From: Ensifer sp. Root278
Lineage (GTDB): Bacteria > Pseudomonadota > Alphaproteobacteria > Rhizobiales > Rhizobiaceae
NCBI RefSeq assembly: GCF_001429285.1
Contig: NZ_LMJJ01000012.1
Coordinates: 530-64,529, forward strand
DNA length: 64,000 nt
Reading direction: 5' to 3'
The notes under the pieces were generated by a model, which ran no database searches, was not told where the DNA came from, and worked only from the letters and a program-made list of their open reading frames with translations. Shown here one piece after another: positions 6,474 to 17,202 of the stretch. Numbering within the stretch: position 1 is the stretch's first letter; each line of letters starts with the position of its first letter. Both the position numbers and the translations under genes were made by a program.

Positions 6474-9122
6474 ATGCGGACAAATACTGGCCAGATTATT
6501 CATCTGGAAGACTATCGGCCGACCGACTTCGTTCTGGAGAGAGTGGATCTGACCTTCGAGCTAGACCCGAAGGAAACCAAGGTCGAAGCCCGATTGATCT
6601 TCCATCGTCGCGAAGGCGTCGACGCATCGGCGCCTCTGTTGCTCGACGGTGACGAGTTGAAGATGACCGGCCTGCTGCTGGACCAGGAAGAGCTCGCAAC
6701 CGCCCTCTACGACGTTGCCGACGATACGCTGACCATCCGCGGCCTACCGGAAACCGCACCCTTCGAAATCACCATCACCACGCTGCTTTCGCCTGATACG
6801 AACACGCAACTGATGGGGCTTTACCGCACCAACGGCATCTACAGCACCCAGTGCGAGGCCGAAGGCTTCCGCCGCATCACCTATGTCCCCGATCGTCCGG
6901 ATGTGCTTGCCGTCTACACGGTCAACATCATCGCCGACAAGGCGTCCGCTCCCCTCCTGCTGTCCAACGGCAACTATCTCGGCGGCGCCGACATGGGCGA
7001 CGGCCGCCATTTCGCCGCCTGGTTCGACCCGCATCCGAAGCCGAGCTACCTCTTCGCGCTCGTCGCCGGCGATCTCGGCGTCGTCGAGGATACGTTCACG
7101 ACGATGTCCGGCCGCGAAGTCGCGCTGAAGATCTATGTCGAGCACGGCAAGGAGCCACGCGCCTCCTACGCCATGGACGCGCTCAAGCGCTCGATGAAGT
7201 GGGACGAAGATGCCTTCGGCCGTGAATACGACCTCGACATCTTCATGATCGTCGCCGTCTCCGACTTCAACATGGGGGCGATGGAGAACAAGGGTCTCAA
7301 CGTCTTCAACGACAAATACGTGCTCGCCGATCCGGAAACGGCGACCGATGCGGACTACGCCAATATCGAGGCGATCATCGCGCACGAATACTTCCACAAC
7401 TGGACCGGCAACCGCATCACCTGCCGCGACTGGTTCCAGCTGTGCCTCAAGGAAGGCCTGACGGTTTACCGCGACCACGAATTTTCCGCCGACATGCGCT
7501 CGCGTGCGGTCAAGCGCATTGCCGAGGTGCGGCACCTGAAGTCGGAGCAGTTTCCCGAGGACGCCGGCCCGCTGGCCCATCCGGTGCGGCCGACGAAGTA
7601 TCGCGAAATCAACAACTTCTATACGACGACCGTCTACGAAAAGGGCTCGGAAGTCACCCGCATGATCGCGACGATCCTCGGCCGCGATCTGTTCAAGAAG
7701 GGCATGGACCTCTATTTCGACCGGCACGACGGCCAGGCCGTCACGATCGAAGATTTCGTCGCCTGCTTCGAAGAGGCAAGCGGCCGAGATCTCCGCCAAT
7801 TCGCGCTCTGGTACCACCAGGCCGGAACGCCGCTGGTCACCGCTTCTGGCGCCTATGACGCGGCCAAGCAGACCTTCACCTTGTCGCTCGAGCAGACCGT
7901 GCCAGCGACGCCAGGACAGGGCGCCAAGGAGGCGATGCATATTCCGCTGCGCATGGGTCTGCTGCTTGAAGGCGGCAGCGAAGTCGACCTCTCCTCGGTC
8001 TCCGGCGCCGACTTGACCGGCGACGTCCTGCACCTCACGGAGCGCAAGCAGACGGTGGTTTTCTCCGGCATCCCGTCGCGCCCGGTGCCGTCGTTCAACC
8101 GCGGCTTCTCCGCGCCGATCAATCTGCATATCGAGCAGAGCGCCGAGGACCTCGCACTAATCGCGCATCACGAAAGCGACCTCTTCGCCCGCTGGCAGGC
8201 GCTCAACGCCATTGCGCTCAGCAACCTGGTCGAGGCCACGGCGAATGTCCGCGCCGGAAAGCCGGTCGTTTGCGACACGGCGCTCATCGACGGCCTGGTC
8301 CGTGCGGCCGCGGATGACACGCTGGAGCCCGCCTTCCGCTCGCAGGCGCTGGCGCTGCCGAGCGAATCCGATATCGCCCGCGAGATCGGCACGAACAACG
8401 ATCCCGACGCGATCCACGCCGCACGTCAGCAGATCCTGGTGGCCGTTGCCGCTGCCGGACGCAACACCTTCCTCAAGTTGGCCGAAGACCTCGTTTCGTC
8501 AGGCGCGTTCAGCCCGGATGCTGCGAGTGCAGGCCGGCGGGCGCTGCGCAACAGCGCCCTCACCTACCTCGTCCAGGGCGATGAAGGGCCGGAGCGCGCC
8601 GCCAAGGCCTTTGCCGCCGCCAACAACATGACCGATCTCAGCCATGCGCTGGCGCTGCTCGCGCACCGCTTTCCGGATGCCGCCGAGACCTCGGAAGCGC
8701 TTGCGACGTTCCGCAAGCGTTTTGCCGACAACGCACTCGTCATCGACAAGTGGTTCGCCGTCCAGGCGACGATCCCCGGCGCCGCAACGCTCGATCGCGT
8801 CAAGGCGCTGATGGCCGAGCCCCTGTTCAATGGCAACAATCCCAACCGCGTGCGCTCGCTGGTGGGCACCTATGCCTTCGCCAACCCGACCGGCTTCAAT
8901 CGCGCCGATGGTGAGGGCTACCGCTTCCTCGCGCGCCAGATCCTCGACATCGACCCGCGCAACCCGCAGCTTGCGGCCCGTATCCTCACCTCGATGCGTT
9001 CCTGGCGCTCGCTGGAGGACAAGCGCGCCGGTCATGCCCGCAAGGCCTTGAAGGAGATTGCCGGAGCGTCGAAACTTTCGGCCGACGTCGGCGACATCGT
9101 CGAGCGGATGCTCAAGGCCTGA
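6474..9122 (+). CDS. pepN: Aminopeptidase N (M1 family metallopeptidase)
   Basis: The product is an 882-residue cytoplasmic zinc aminopeptidase that removes N-terminal residues from peptides in protein turnover. The exopeptidase motif GAMEN is at 268-272. The zinc site HEYFHN has His304, Glu305 and His308, and Glu327 in LCLKEG completes HExxH-x18-E. A conserved YEKGSEV with the transition-state Tyr follows. The length matches E. coli PepN (870). ATG at 6474 (MRTNTGQIIHLEDYRPTDF) is chosen because homology begins there. The longer open frame to 6381 is unsupported. The gene is followed by a RIME-like repeat and then pleC on the same strand. Confidence 0.96.
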   Translation: MRTNTGQIIHLEDYRPTDFVLERVDLTFELDPKETKVEARLIFHRREGVDASAPLLLDGDELKMTGLLLDQEELATALYDVADDTLTIRGLPETAPFEITITTLLSPDTNTQLMGLYRTNGIYSTQCEAEGFRRITYVPDRPDVLAVYTVNIIADKASAPLLLSNGNYLGGADMGDGRHFAAWFDPHPKPSYLFALVAGDLGVVEDTFTTMSGREVALKIYVEHGKEPRASYAMDALKRSMKWDEDAFGREYDLDIFMIVAVSDFNMGAMENKGLNVFNDKYVLADPETATDADYANIEAIIAHEYFHNWTGNRITCRDWFQLCLKEGLTVYRDHEFSADMRSRAVKRIAEVRHLKSEQFPEDAGPLAHPVRPTKYREINNFYTTTVYEKGSEVTRMIATILGRDLFKKGMDLYFDRHDGQAVTIEDFVACFEEASGRDLRQFALWYHQAGTPLVTASGAYDAAKQTFTLSLEQTVPATPGQGAKEAMHIPLRMGLLLEGGSEVDLSSVSGADLTGDVLHLTERKQTVVFSGIPSRPVPSFNRGFSAPINLHIEQSAEDLALIAHHESDLFARWQALNAIALSNLVEATANVRAGKPVVCDTALIDGLVRAAADDTLEPAFRSQALALPSESDIAREIGTNNDPDAIHAARQQILVAVAAAGRNTFLKLAEDLVSSGAFSPDAASAGRRALRNSALTYLVQGDEGPERAAKAFAAANNMTDLSHALALLAHRFPDAAETSEALATFRKRFADNALVIDKWFAVQATIPGAATLDRVKALMAEPLFNGNNPNRVRSLVGTYAFANPTGFNRADGEGYRFLARQILDIDPRNPQLAARILTSMRSWRSLEDKRAGHARKALKEIAGASKLSADVGDIVERMLKA

Positions 9123-9125
9123 GTC

Positions 9126-9217
9126 CTAGAGCATCCGGCTTCAAGTGGAATCACTGCTCTAGAATCAAAGTGCTGGAGCGTCCTTTGTGCGTTCATCTGA
9201 ACGCACTGCGCTCTGGA
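9126..9217 (+). repeat. RIME-type intergenic palindromic repeat, family 1, copy A
   Basis: CTAGAGCATCC...GGCTTCAAGTGGAATCAC...GTGCGTTCATCTGAACGCAC is about 80% identical to 32206-32312 in the same orientation. It lacks about 14 internal bases that form half of a palindrome in copy B. It contains a 9-bp hairpin, GTGCGTTCA/TGAACGCAC. It begins three bases after the pepN stop codon, typical of rhizobial intergenic mosaic elements (RIME). Confidence 0.8.
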
Positions 9218-9400
9218 ACTCATTGATTTTGTTTAGGGCCGGGCCGCTCACGCGACCCGGCCTACTATTTCCCAACGATAAGAAATGGTTAACAAATCTT
9301 TACCAACGCCTCTGGACAAGGCGAATCGCCCTGTGATTCATTGAGTCAGATTCGGGCGAGCGGCGCGCCGAATCATCAGAGGGTTTTCAGATTGGGAAAG

Positions 9401-11722
<2,322 letters not shown>

Positions 11723-11791
11723 AGCGGGATCAGGAGAAGTGCGAACGGTTTCCGCTCGCATCCCGCTCAGCATATTGATCGCGATGATTTA
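11723..11791 (-). repeat. RIME-type repeat, family 2, copy A
   Basis: Read on the minus strand, AAATCATCGCGATC, then AGCGGGATGCGAGCGG, then GATCCCGCT is a diverged copy of 17059-17134 on the plus strand. The ends AGCGGGAT and ATCCCGCT can pair around an inner GAGCGGAAACCGTTCGC stem. It lies between the convergent pleC and glnE genes, starting directly after the pleC stop codon. Confidence 0.75.
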
Positions 11792-11810
11792 ACGCGTCAG
11801 TGAACGACGC

Positions 11811-14765
11811 TCAGCCTGAAACCACCGATTGGAAAACGCGCCGCACCGCCTTCGACAGGCGGCGGATGTCTGCCTCCAAGGTTTTCAGGTCCGGATAGTC
11901 CCCTGCCCGGCAGACGAGATCGATCAGCCCGGCCGGCGCCTCCTTCGGCTCGAACTCTCCCTCAATGCACAGCCGCACGATCTGCGACAACTCGGTAAAG
12001 AGATGCAGCGCCTCCAGGGCGACATCGAGATCGTTTGGGTTCATCAAGGCGTCGCCGAGCAGCTTCAGCGCATCGCCGGTATTGGTGCCGGCAGTCAGCG
12101 GCTGAACGCCATTCGCCGGCGCGACGAGCGCCAGGTACTGGCTGATAAATTCGATATCGACGAGACCGCCCGGGATCAGCTTGAAATCCCAAATGTCGCT
12201 CGGCGGCTTCTCACTATCGATCATCTCGCGCATGGAGATCACGTCGGCACTCACCTTGGCAACATCGCGCTTGCGGCCGAGGATTTCGGCGAAGATCGCA
12301 TTGGCCTCGGCAATCAGCTTGTCGTCGCCACAGATGCAGCGCGCCCGGGTCAGAGCCAGATGCTCCCAAGTCCAGGCCTCTTCGCGCTGGTATTTGGCGA
12401 AGGCGTTGATCCTGGTCGCGACCGGCCCCTTGTTGCCGGACGGACGAAGCCGCATGTCGACCTCGTAGAGAATGCCTTCGGCGGTCGGCGCGGAAAGTGC
12501 CGCGATCAGGCGCTGCGTCACCCTCGTGAAATAGCGCGTCGGGTCGAGCGGCTTGGTGCCGTCGGACTCGGTTGCCGCCTCATCGTAGTCATAGAGCAGG
12601 ATCAGGTCGACGTCCGAGCCCGCGGTCAGCTCGTGGCTGCCGAGCTTTCCCATACCGACAACGGCGATGCGGCCGCCGGGGAAATCGCCGTGCACGGAGC
12701 GGACTTCGTCCTGCACCGCCTTCACCGCCGCGGCGATGATCAGGTCGGCGAGATCGGTAAAGGCGCGGCCCGCCTGGGCACCCGATATGGCGCCGGTCAA
12801 AAGCCGGATGCCGATCAGGAAGCGCTGCTCGGCAGCGATGATGCGCAGGCGGTCGAGCACCTCCTCATAGTGCCGCGCGCCGCCGACGAAATTGGCGATG
12901 CGCGGCGCGAGGTAGTCCCGGGTCGGCAGTTCGGCGAGCAGGCCCGGATCGAGCATGCCGTCGAAAACATGGGGACGCGCGGCGATGATTTCGGCAAGCC
13001 GCGGCGCCGACGACATGACGTTGACGATCAGTGACAGTAGGCCCGGATTGTTGCCGAGCAGCGAAAAGAGCTGGATGCCCGCCGGCAGGCCGGAAATGAA
13101 ATTATCGAACCGCAGCAACGCTTCGTCGGCCCGGCGGCTTTCGCCGAAGACGCGCAGAAGCTCCGGCGTCAGCTCGGTCAGCCGTTCGCGCGCTTCCACC
13201 GATTGCGTCGCACGGTAGCGGCCGTAATGCCAGGTGCGGATCGTATGGGAGATGTCCGACGGCCGCTGGAAGCCGAGCTTTCGCAATGTCTCCAGCGTAT
13301 CGGGGTCGTCGCGCTGGCCAGTGAAGACGAGGTTGCCGGTCTCGGTCGAGAGCTTGGCCTCCTGCTCGAAAAGCTGGGCATAGCGGCGCTCGACGGTTTT
13401 CAGCACGCGCGACAGCGCCTTGGAGAAAGCGGCCGTGTCCTCGAAGCCGAGCATATAGGCGATACGCTTCAGCTCTGCCTCGGTCTCGGGCAGGACATGG
13501 GTCTGCTCGTCGCGCACCATCTGGATCCGGTGCTCCACATCACGCAGGAACCAATAGGCCTCGACAAGTTCGTCGGCTGTCTCCTCGTCGATCCAGCCGG
13601 CCTTGACGAGGACCCGCAGCATCGGCTCGGTCGCCCGCTGGCGCAGCTCCGGCATGCGGCCGCCGGCGATCAACTGCTGCGTCTGCACGAAGAACTCGAT
13701 CTCGCGGATGCCGCCACGGCCAAGCTTGATGTTGTGCCCCTTGACCGCGATCTCGCCATGCCCCTTGTGCGCATGGATCTGCCGCTTGATCGAATGAATG
13801 TCGGCGATCGCCGCATAGTCGAGATACTTGCGGAAGACGAAGGGGACCAGCTCGCGCAGGAAGCGCTCGCCGCCCTCGATATCACCGGCCACCGGCCGCG
13901 CCTTGATGAAGGCGGCCCGTTCCCAGTTCTGCCCCCTGCTCTCGTAATAGAGCATCGCCGCTTCGACCGGGATCGCGAGCGGCGTCGAGCCCGGGTCCGG
14001 CCGCAGGCGCAGGTCGGTTCGGAAAACATAGCCGTCGCCGCTGCGCTCCTGCAGGATGCGGATCAGGCGGCGCAGCAGGCGGCCGAAGGTTTCCGAGGCA
14101 TCATCGCGATCGACGATGATGCCGGATTGCGGATCGTAGAAGACGACGAGGTCGATGTCGGAGGAGTAGTTGAGCTCGAAGGCGCCGAGCTTGCCCATGC
14201 CGAGCACGACGACGCCGGAACCGACACTCGGGTAGGCGACGTCCTTGACGATCAGCTTGCCGCTCTCGTGCGCGCTCAGCAGCAGGTGATCTATCGTCGC
14301 CGACACGGCAGCACCGGCAAATTCGCTTAGCCAGCGCGTGGTTTCGCGGCCGTCGAAATGCCGGGAGAGGTCAGCAAGCGCCACGGCGAAGGCAAGCTCG
14401 CGTTTGGCTCTCCGCAGCCGCGCCATGATCTCCGTGTCGGGCAAAGCAGCGCCACCCTCGTTCGGCTTCCAGGCGTCGCGGGCGCGCCGCACCCGTTCTG
14501 TCAGGAAGGTCGTAAGATCAGTGGACAGAAGTTCTTCGAGAATGGCCGGGCGGCTGGCACCGGTGTCGCGCAGGAAGTGCGACAGCGCAAAGGCCGAGAC
14601 GACGAATGTCTTGAACGGGCTCTCCGAAGCGAGCAGGCTTGCGATCTGGTCATGACCCTTGGCCATGTCCTTCAGCACCGAGAGCGCCGCCTTGGCGTCG
14701 GCCTGGGTTGCAGGACGGATCGGCGCCGTCTCGATCTCCCAGCACTGCTGCACCTGTTCCTGCAT
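11811..14765 (-). CDS. glnE: Bifunctional glutamine synthetase adenylyltransferase/deadenylase
   Basis: The product has 984 residues and two nucleotidyltransferase domains. The N-terminal one shows GMGKLGAFELNYSSDIDL near residues 189-206 (deadenylylation), and the C-terminal one shows GMGKLGSHELTAGSDVDL near 700 (adenylylation). A helical regulatory linker joins them. The enzyme adds or removes AMP on glutamine synthetase in response to PII and glutamine. ATG at 14765 follows GGGAGAGGG and is preferred. The 19-codon upstream extension reads through a repeat element. The gene lies downstream of the two-component pair on the same strand and is convergent with pleC. The length is typical of rhizobial GlnE. 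Confidence 0.96.
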   Translation of the reverse strand: MQEQVQQCWEIETAPIRPATQADAKAALSVLKDMAKGHDQIASLLASESPFKTFVVSAFALSHFLRDTGASRPAILEELLSTDLTTFLTERVRRARDAWKPNEGGAALPDTEIMARLRRAKRELAFAVALADLSRHFDGRETTRWLSEFAGAAVSATIDHLLLSAHESGKLIVKDVAYPSVGSGVVVLGMGKLGAFELNYSSDIDLVVFYDPQSGIIVDRDDASETFGRLLRRLIRILQERSGDGYVFRTDLRLRPDPGSTPLAIPVEAAMLYYESRGQNWERAAFIKARPVAGDIEGGERFLRELVPFVFRKYLDYAAIADIHSIKRQIHAHKGHGEIAVKGHNIKLGRGGIREIEFFVQTQQLIAGGRMPELRQRATEPMLRVLVKAGWIDEETADELVEAYWFLRDVEHRIQMVRDEQTHVLPETEAELKRIAYMLGFEDTAAFSKALSRVLKTVERRYAQLFEQEAKLSTETGNLVFTGQRDDPDTLETLRKLGFQRPSDISHTIRTWHYGRYRATQSVEARERLTELTPELLRVFGESRRADEALLRFDNFISGLPAGIQLFSLLGNNPGLLSLIVNVMSSAPRLAEIIAARPHVFDGMLDPGLLAELPTRDYLAPRIANFVGGARHYEEVLDRLRIIAAEQRFLIGIRLLTGAISGAQAGRAFTDLADLIIAAAVKAVQDEVRSVHGDFPGGRIAVVGMGKLGSHELTAGSDVDLILLYDYDEAATESDGTKPLDPTRYFTRVTQRLIAALSAPTAEGILYEVDMRLRPSGNKGPVATRINAFAKYQREEAWTWEHLALTRARCICGDDKLIAEANAIFAEILGRKRDVAKVSADVISMREMIDSEKPPSDIWDFKLIPGGLVDIEFISQYLALVAPANGVQPLTAGTNTGDALKLLGDALMNPNDLDVALEALHLFTELSQIVRLCIEGEFEPKEAPAGLIDLVCRAGDYPDLKTLEADIRRLSKAVRRVFQSVVSG

Positions 14766-14787
14766 GCCCTCTCCCTTCCGCTGCAGC

Positions 14788-14830
14788 CGGTGTGGCGGAA
14801 CAACCGCGCACACATTCCTCATACCGCCTC
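14788..14830 (+). repeat. RIME-type repeat, family 2, diverged copy
   Basis: GGTGTGGCGGAACAACCGCG...CACATTCCTCATACCGCC resembles the core of the repeats at 17059-17134 and 11723-11791 (GGTGGAAAACCGCACACACCTTC...CATCCCGC). It sits in the 84-bp gap between the histidine kinase stop and the glnE start. It explains the spurious N-terminal extension of the glnE frame. Confidence 0.55.
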
Positions 14831-14849
14831 TTCTCCGGGAACCGGTCTA

Positions 14850-16256
14850 TCAGGTTGCAGCCATCGGGAAAACCATTTGCACGGTCAGACCCTTGCCACC
14901 GTCGCCGGCCGCGGGCTCGGTATCGGCAAGACGCAGCGAGCCGTGATGCGTCTCCATGACCGCCTCCACCAGCGACAGGCCGAGGCCCGTGCCCGGCTTG
15001 GACCGGCTCTCATCCAGGCGAACGAAGCGCTTCACCACCTCGTCATGCATTGCTGCAGGTATGCCAGGGCCATGATCGGCGACAGACAGCAGCACATACC
15101 CATCGCGCTTTTCCAGAGAGACCTTGATCAGCGGATTGTCCGCACCGTCAGCATATTTGATGGCGTTGTCGATGAGGTTGCCGAGGGCCTGTCCGATCAG
15201 TTCGCGGTTGCCCGATATCCCGACGTTCTTGATAACCTCGGCTTCGAGTTTCAAGCCGACATCCTCTGCAACGGGCTCGTACAATTCGACGCAATCGGAA
15301 ACGATCTCAGAAAGGTCGACCTCGCTCATCTCGGCCGCGGACGAGCCGGCCTCGACCCGCGAAATCATCAAGAGCGCATTAAAGGTCCGGATCAGTTGAT
15401 CGGACTCGCCAATGATCTCCTCGAGCGCGCCGCGCTGGCTGGTTCCCTTGCGGGCAAGTGCGGCTTCCGCCTTGTTGCGCAGGCGCGTCAGCGGTGTCTT
15501 CAAGTCATGGGCGATGTTATCGGAGACCTGGCGCAGACCTTCGTTCAACTTCTCGATGCGGCCGAGCATGGCATTCAGCGATTCCGACAGCCGGTCGAAT
15601 TCGTCGCCGGAGCCGCTCATCGGCAGGCGCTGCGAGAGATCGCCGGCCATGATCTTGGTGCTCGCCTCCGACATGCGGTCGATCCGCTTCAGGGCATTGC
15701 GACCGATGCCGAACCAGATGACGAGCGCGCCGAGCCCCATGACGCCGAGCGCCACCATCAGCGCCTGACGCACCAGCGCGCGAAACTTCTGCGGCTCCTG
15801 CAGATCGCGACCGACGAGAATGCGCAGACCATTGTCGAGCACCAGCACGTGGGCGAGCGCCACATGGCTGTCCTTCTTCGTCTCGTCCGTATAGCGCTGA
15901 TAGGCGAAGGGACGTTCGGTCCAGCCTTCGCTATCAAGCAGTCCCGGTTCGAGGCTTGCGACGTTGCCGGCAAGAATCTCGCCGCTCGGCCCGGCAATGA
16001 CATAGAGATTTGCGCCCGGCTGACGCGCGCGGCGTTCAAGCGAGCGCAGAAGACCGTTCATGCCGGCGCGATTGTAGACCTGCTCGATCTGCGCCACTTC
16101 CGCGGTCACGGCATCGCGGGTCTGCTGCTGCAGCAACCGCTCCGACATGCCGGTGACATAGAAGACGAGGAAGGCCGCACAGAGCGAAAAGAGGATGAGG
16201 TAGAGGGCGGAAAGCCGAACCGCGGTCGTTCTGAAGAGAACGCGAAGCTTGCTCAT
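14850..16256 (-). CDS. Sensor histidine kinase (HAMP-HisKA-HATPase)
   Basis: The kinase has 468 residues. A first membrane helix lies at about 15-35, a periplasmic domain at about 36-165, and a second helix at about 166-183. These are followed by a HAMP segment, HisKA with NIAHDLKTPLTRLR (His250), and an HATPase with NLIDNAIKY and GTGLGLSLV. The start codon overlaps the stop of the response regulator gene by four bases, so the two are co-translated. In S. meliloti an uncharacterised pair occupies the same place between degP1 and glnE. The signal is unknown. Proximity to degP suggests envelope stress, which is inference. Confidence 0.88.
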   Translation of the reverse strand: MSKLRVLFRTTAVRLSALYLILFSLCAAFLVFYVTGMSERLLQQQTRDAVTAEVAQIEQVYNRAGMNGLLRSLERRARQPGANLYVIAGPSGEILAGNVASLEPGLLDSEGWTERPFAYQRYTDETKKDSHVALAHVLVLDNGLRILVGRDLQEPQKFRALVRQALMVALGVMGLGALVIWFGIGRNALKRIDRMSEASTKIMAGDLSQRLPMSGSGDEFDRLSESLNAMLGRIEKLNEGLRQVSDNIAHDLKTPLTRLRNKAEAALARKGTSQRGALEEIIGESDQLIRTFNALLMISRVEAGSSAAEMSEVDLSEIVSDCVELYEPVAEDVGLKLEAEVIKNVGISGNRELIGQALGNLIDNAIKYADGADNPLIKVSLEKRDGYVLLSVADHGPGIPAAMHDEVVKRFVRLDESRSKPGTGLGLSLVEAVMETHHGSLRLADTEPAAGDGGKGLTVQMVFPMAAT

Positions 16257-16951
16257 GCGGGGGCCCGGTCATCCTTGATCATGTAGCCGGCGCCGCGCAC
16301 GGTGCGCAGCAGAGGTACATCGAAGTCCTTCTCGATCTTCGAGCGCAGCCGCGACACATGCACGTCGATGACGTTGGTCTGCGGGTCGAAATGATAGTCC
16401 CAGACGTTTTCCAGCAGCATGGTGCGGGTGACGACCTGGCCGGCGTTCTTCATGAGATATTCGAGCAAGCGAAACTCGCGCGGCTGCAGCGGGATCTCCT
16501 TGCCCTGGCGGCGCACGGAATGCGACAGGCGGTCGAGTTCGAGATCGCCGACGCGGTAGACCATGTCCTGCTCGGGCGTACCCTTGCGGCGGCCGAGCAC
16601 CTCGACACGCGCCAGCAGCTCGTTGAAGGCATAGGGCTTTGGGAGATAATCGTCGCCGCCGGCGCGCAGGCCCGTGACACGGTCGTCGACCTGCCCGAGC
16701 GCCGAGAGGATCAGCACCGGCGTGTGGATATCCTTGCGCCTGAGTTCGGTGATCACAGACAGGCCATCGCGGCGCGGCAGCATGCGATCGACCACGAGAA
16801 CATCGTAGCTGTTCTCGCTGGCCATGAAGAGGCCGCTCTCGCCGTCGCTGGCGTGATCGGAAACGATGCCTGCTTCACGGAAGGCTTTCGCCAGATAGGC
16901 TGCCGCCTCGAGATCGTCTTCAATGATGAGAATCTTCATACGCGCGACCAT
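16253..16951 (-). CDS. OmpR-family response regulator
   Basis: The product has 232 residues. The receiver domain has the acidic pair EDD, the phosphoacceptor Asp55 (VVDRMLP) and the conserved Lys in YLPKPYAF. The C-terminal winged helix-turn-helix shows LQPREFRLLEYLMKN and VIDVHVSRLRSKIE. It is a DNA-binding transcription factor phosphorylated by the kinase encoded downstream with a 4-base overlap. A start at 16939 (MKILIIEDD) is equally plausible and typical of the family. No strong ribosome-binding site decides between them. A RIME-like repeat and the degP terminator lie upstream. Confidence 0.9.
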   Translation of the reverse strand: MVARMKILIIEDDLEAAAYLAKAFREAGIVSDHASDGESGLFMASENSYDVLVVDRMLPRRDGLSVITELRRKDIHTPVLILSALGQVDDRVTGLRAGGDDYLPKPYAFNELLARVEVLGRRKGTPEQDMVYRVGDLELDRLSHSVRRQGKEIPLQPREFRLLEYLMKNAGQVVTRTMLLENVWDYHFDPQTNVIDVHVSRLRSKIEKDFDVPLLRTVRGAGYMIKDDRAPA

Positions 16952-17058
16952 AGTCCCGGACCCCTATCTGTCTCAACCGGTTTCGGCTTTCCGACAACCG
17001 GCCAGACAACCGGATTGGCGAATGCCCTCGATCGCGGAAGCATCGGTCGGATGGACCC

Positions 17059-17134
17059 AAAATCATCGTGATCGATTTTCGTAAGTGAGAGCGAGATGCG
17101 GGTGGAAAACCGCACACACCTTCTTCATCCCGCT
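17059..17134 (+). repeat. RIME-type repeat, family 2, copy B
   Basis: AAAATCATCGTGATCGATTTTC, then GCGAGATGCGGGTGGAAAACCGC, then CATCCCGC matches the element at 11723-11791 in opposite orientation. The ends GCGAGATG and CATCCCGC can pair. It lies between degP and the response regulator gene. Confidence 0.75.
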
Positions 17135-17143
17135 CCAAACGAC

Positions 17144-17178
17144 GAGCGCCGCGAAATCACTTGGAAATCGCGGCGCTC
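17144..17178 (-). terminator. Terminator hairpin downstream of degP
   Basis: GAGCGCCGCGA (17144-17154) and TCGCGGCGCTC (17168-17178) form a perfect 11-bp stem with a 13-base loop. On the minus strand the stem is followed by GTCGTTTGG, only a weak T tract. It lies 24 bases after the degP stop codon. Confidence 0.6.
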
Positions 17179-17202
17179 CGGTCAATCATTTGACTGCCGC
17201 GA

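Noticed and set aside
11811-14822. glnE start at 14822
   Set aside because: The 19 extra codons read through a RIME-like repeat. ATG 14765 has a strong GGGAGAGGG ribosome-binding site.
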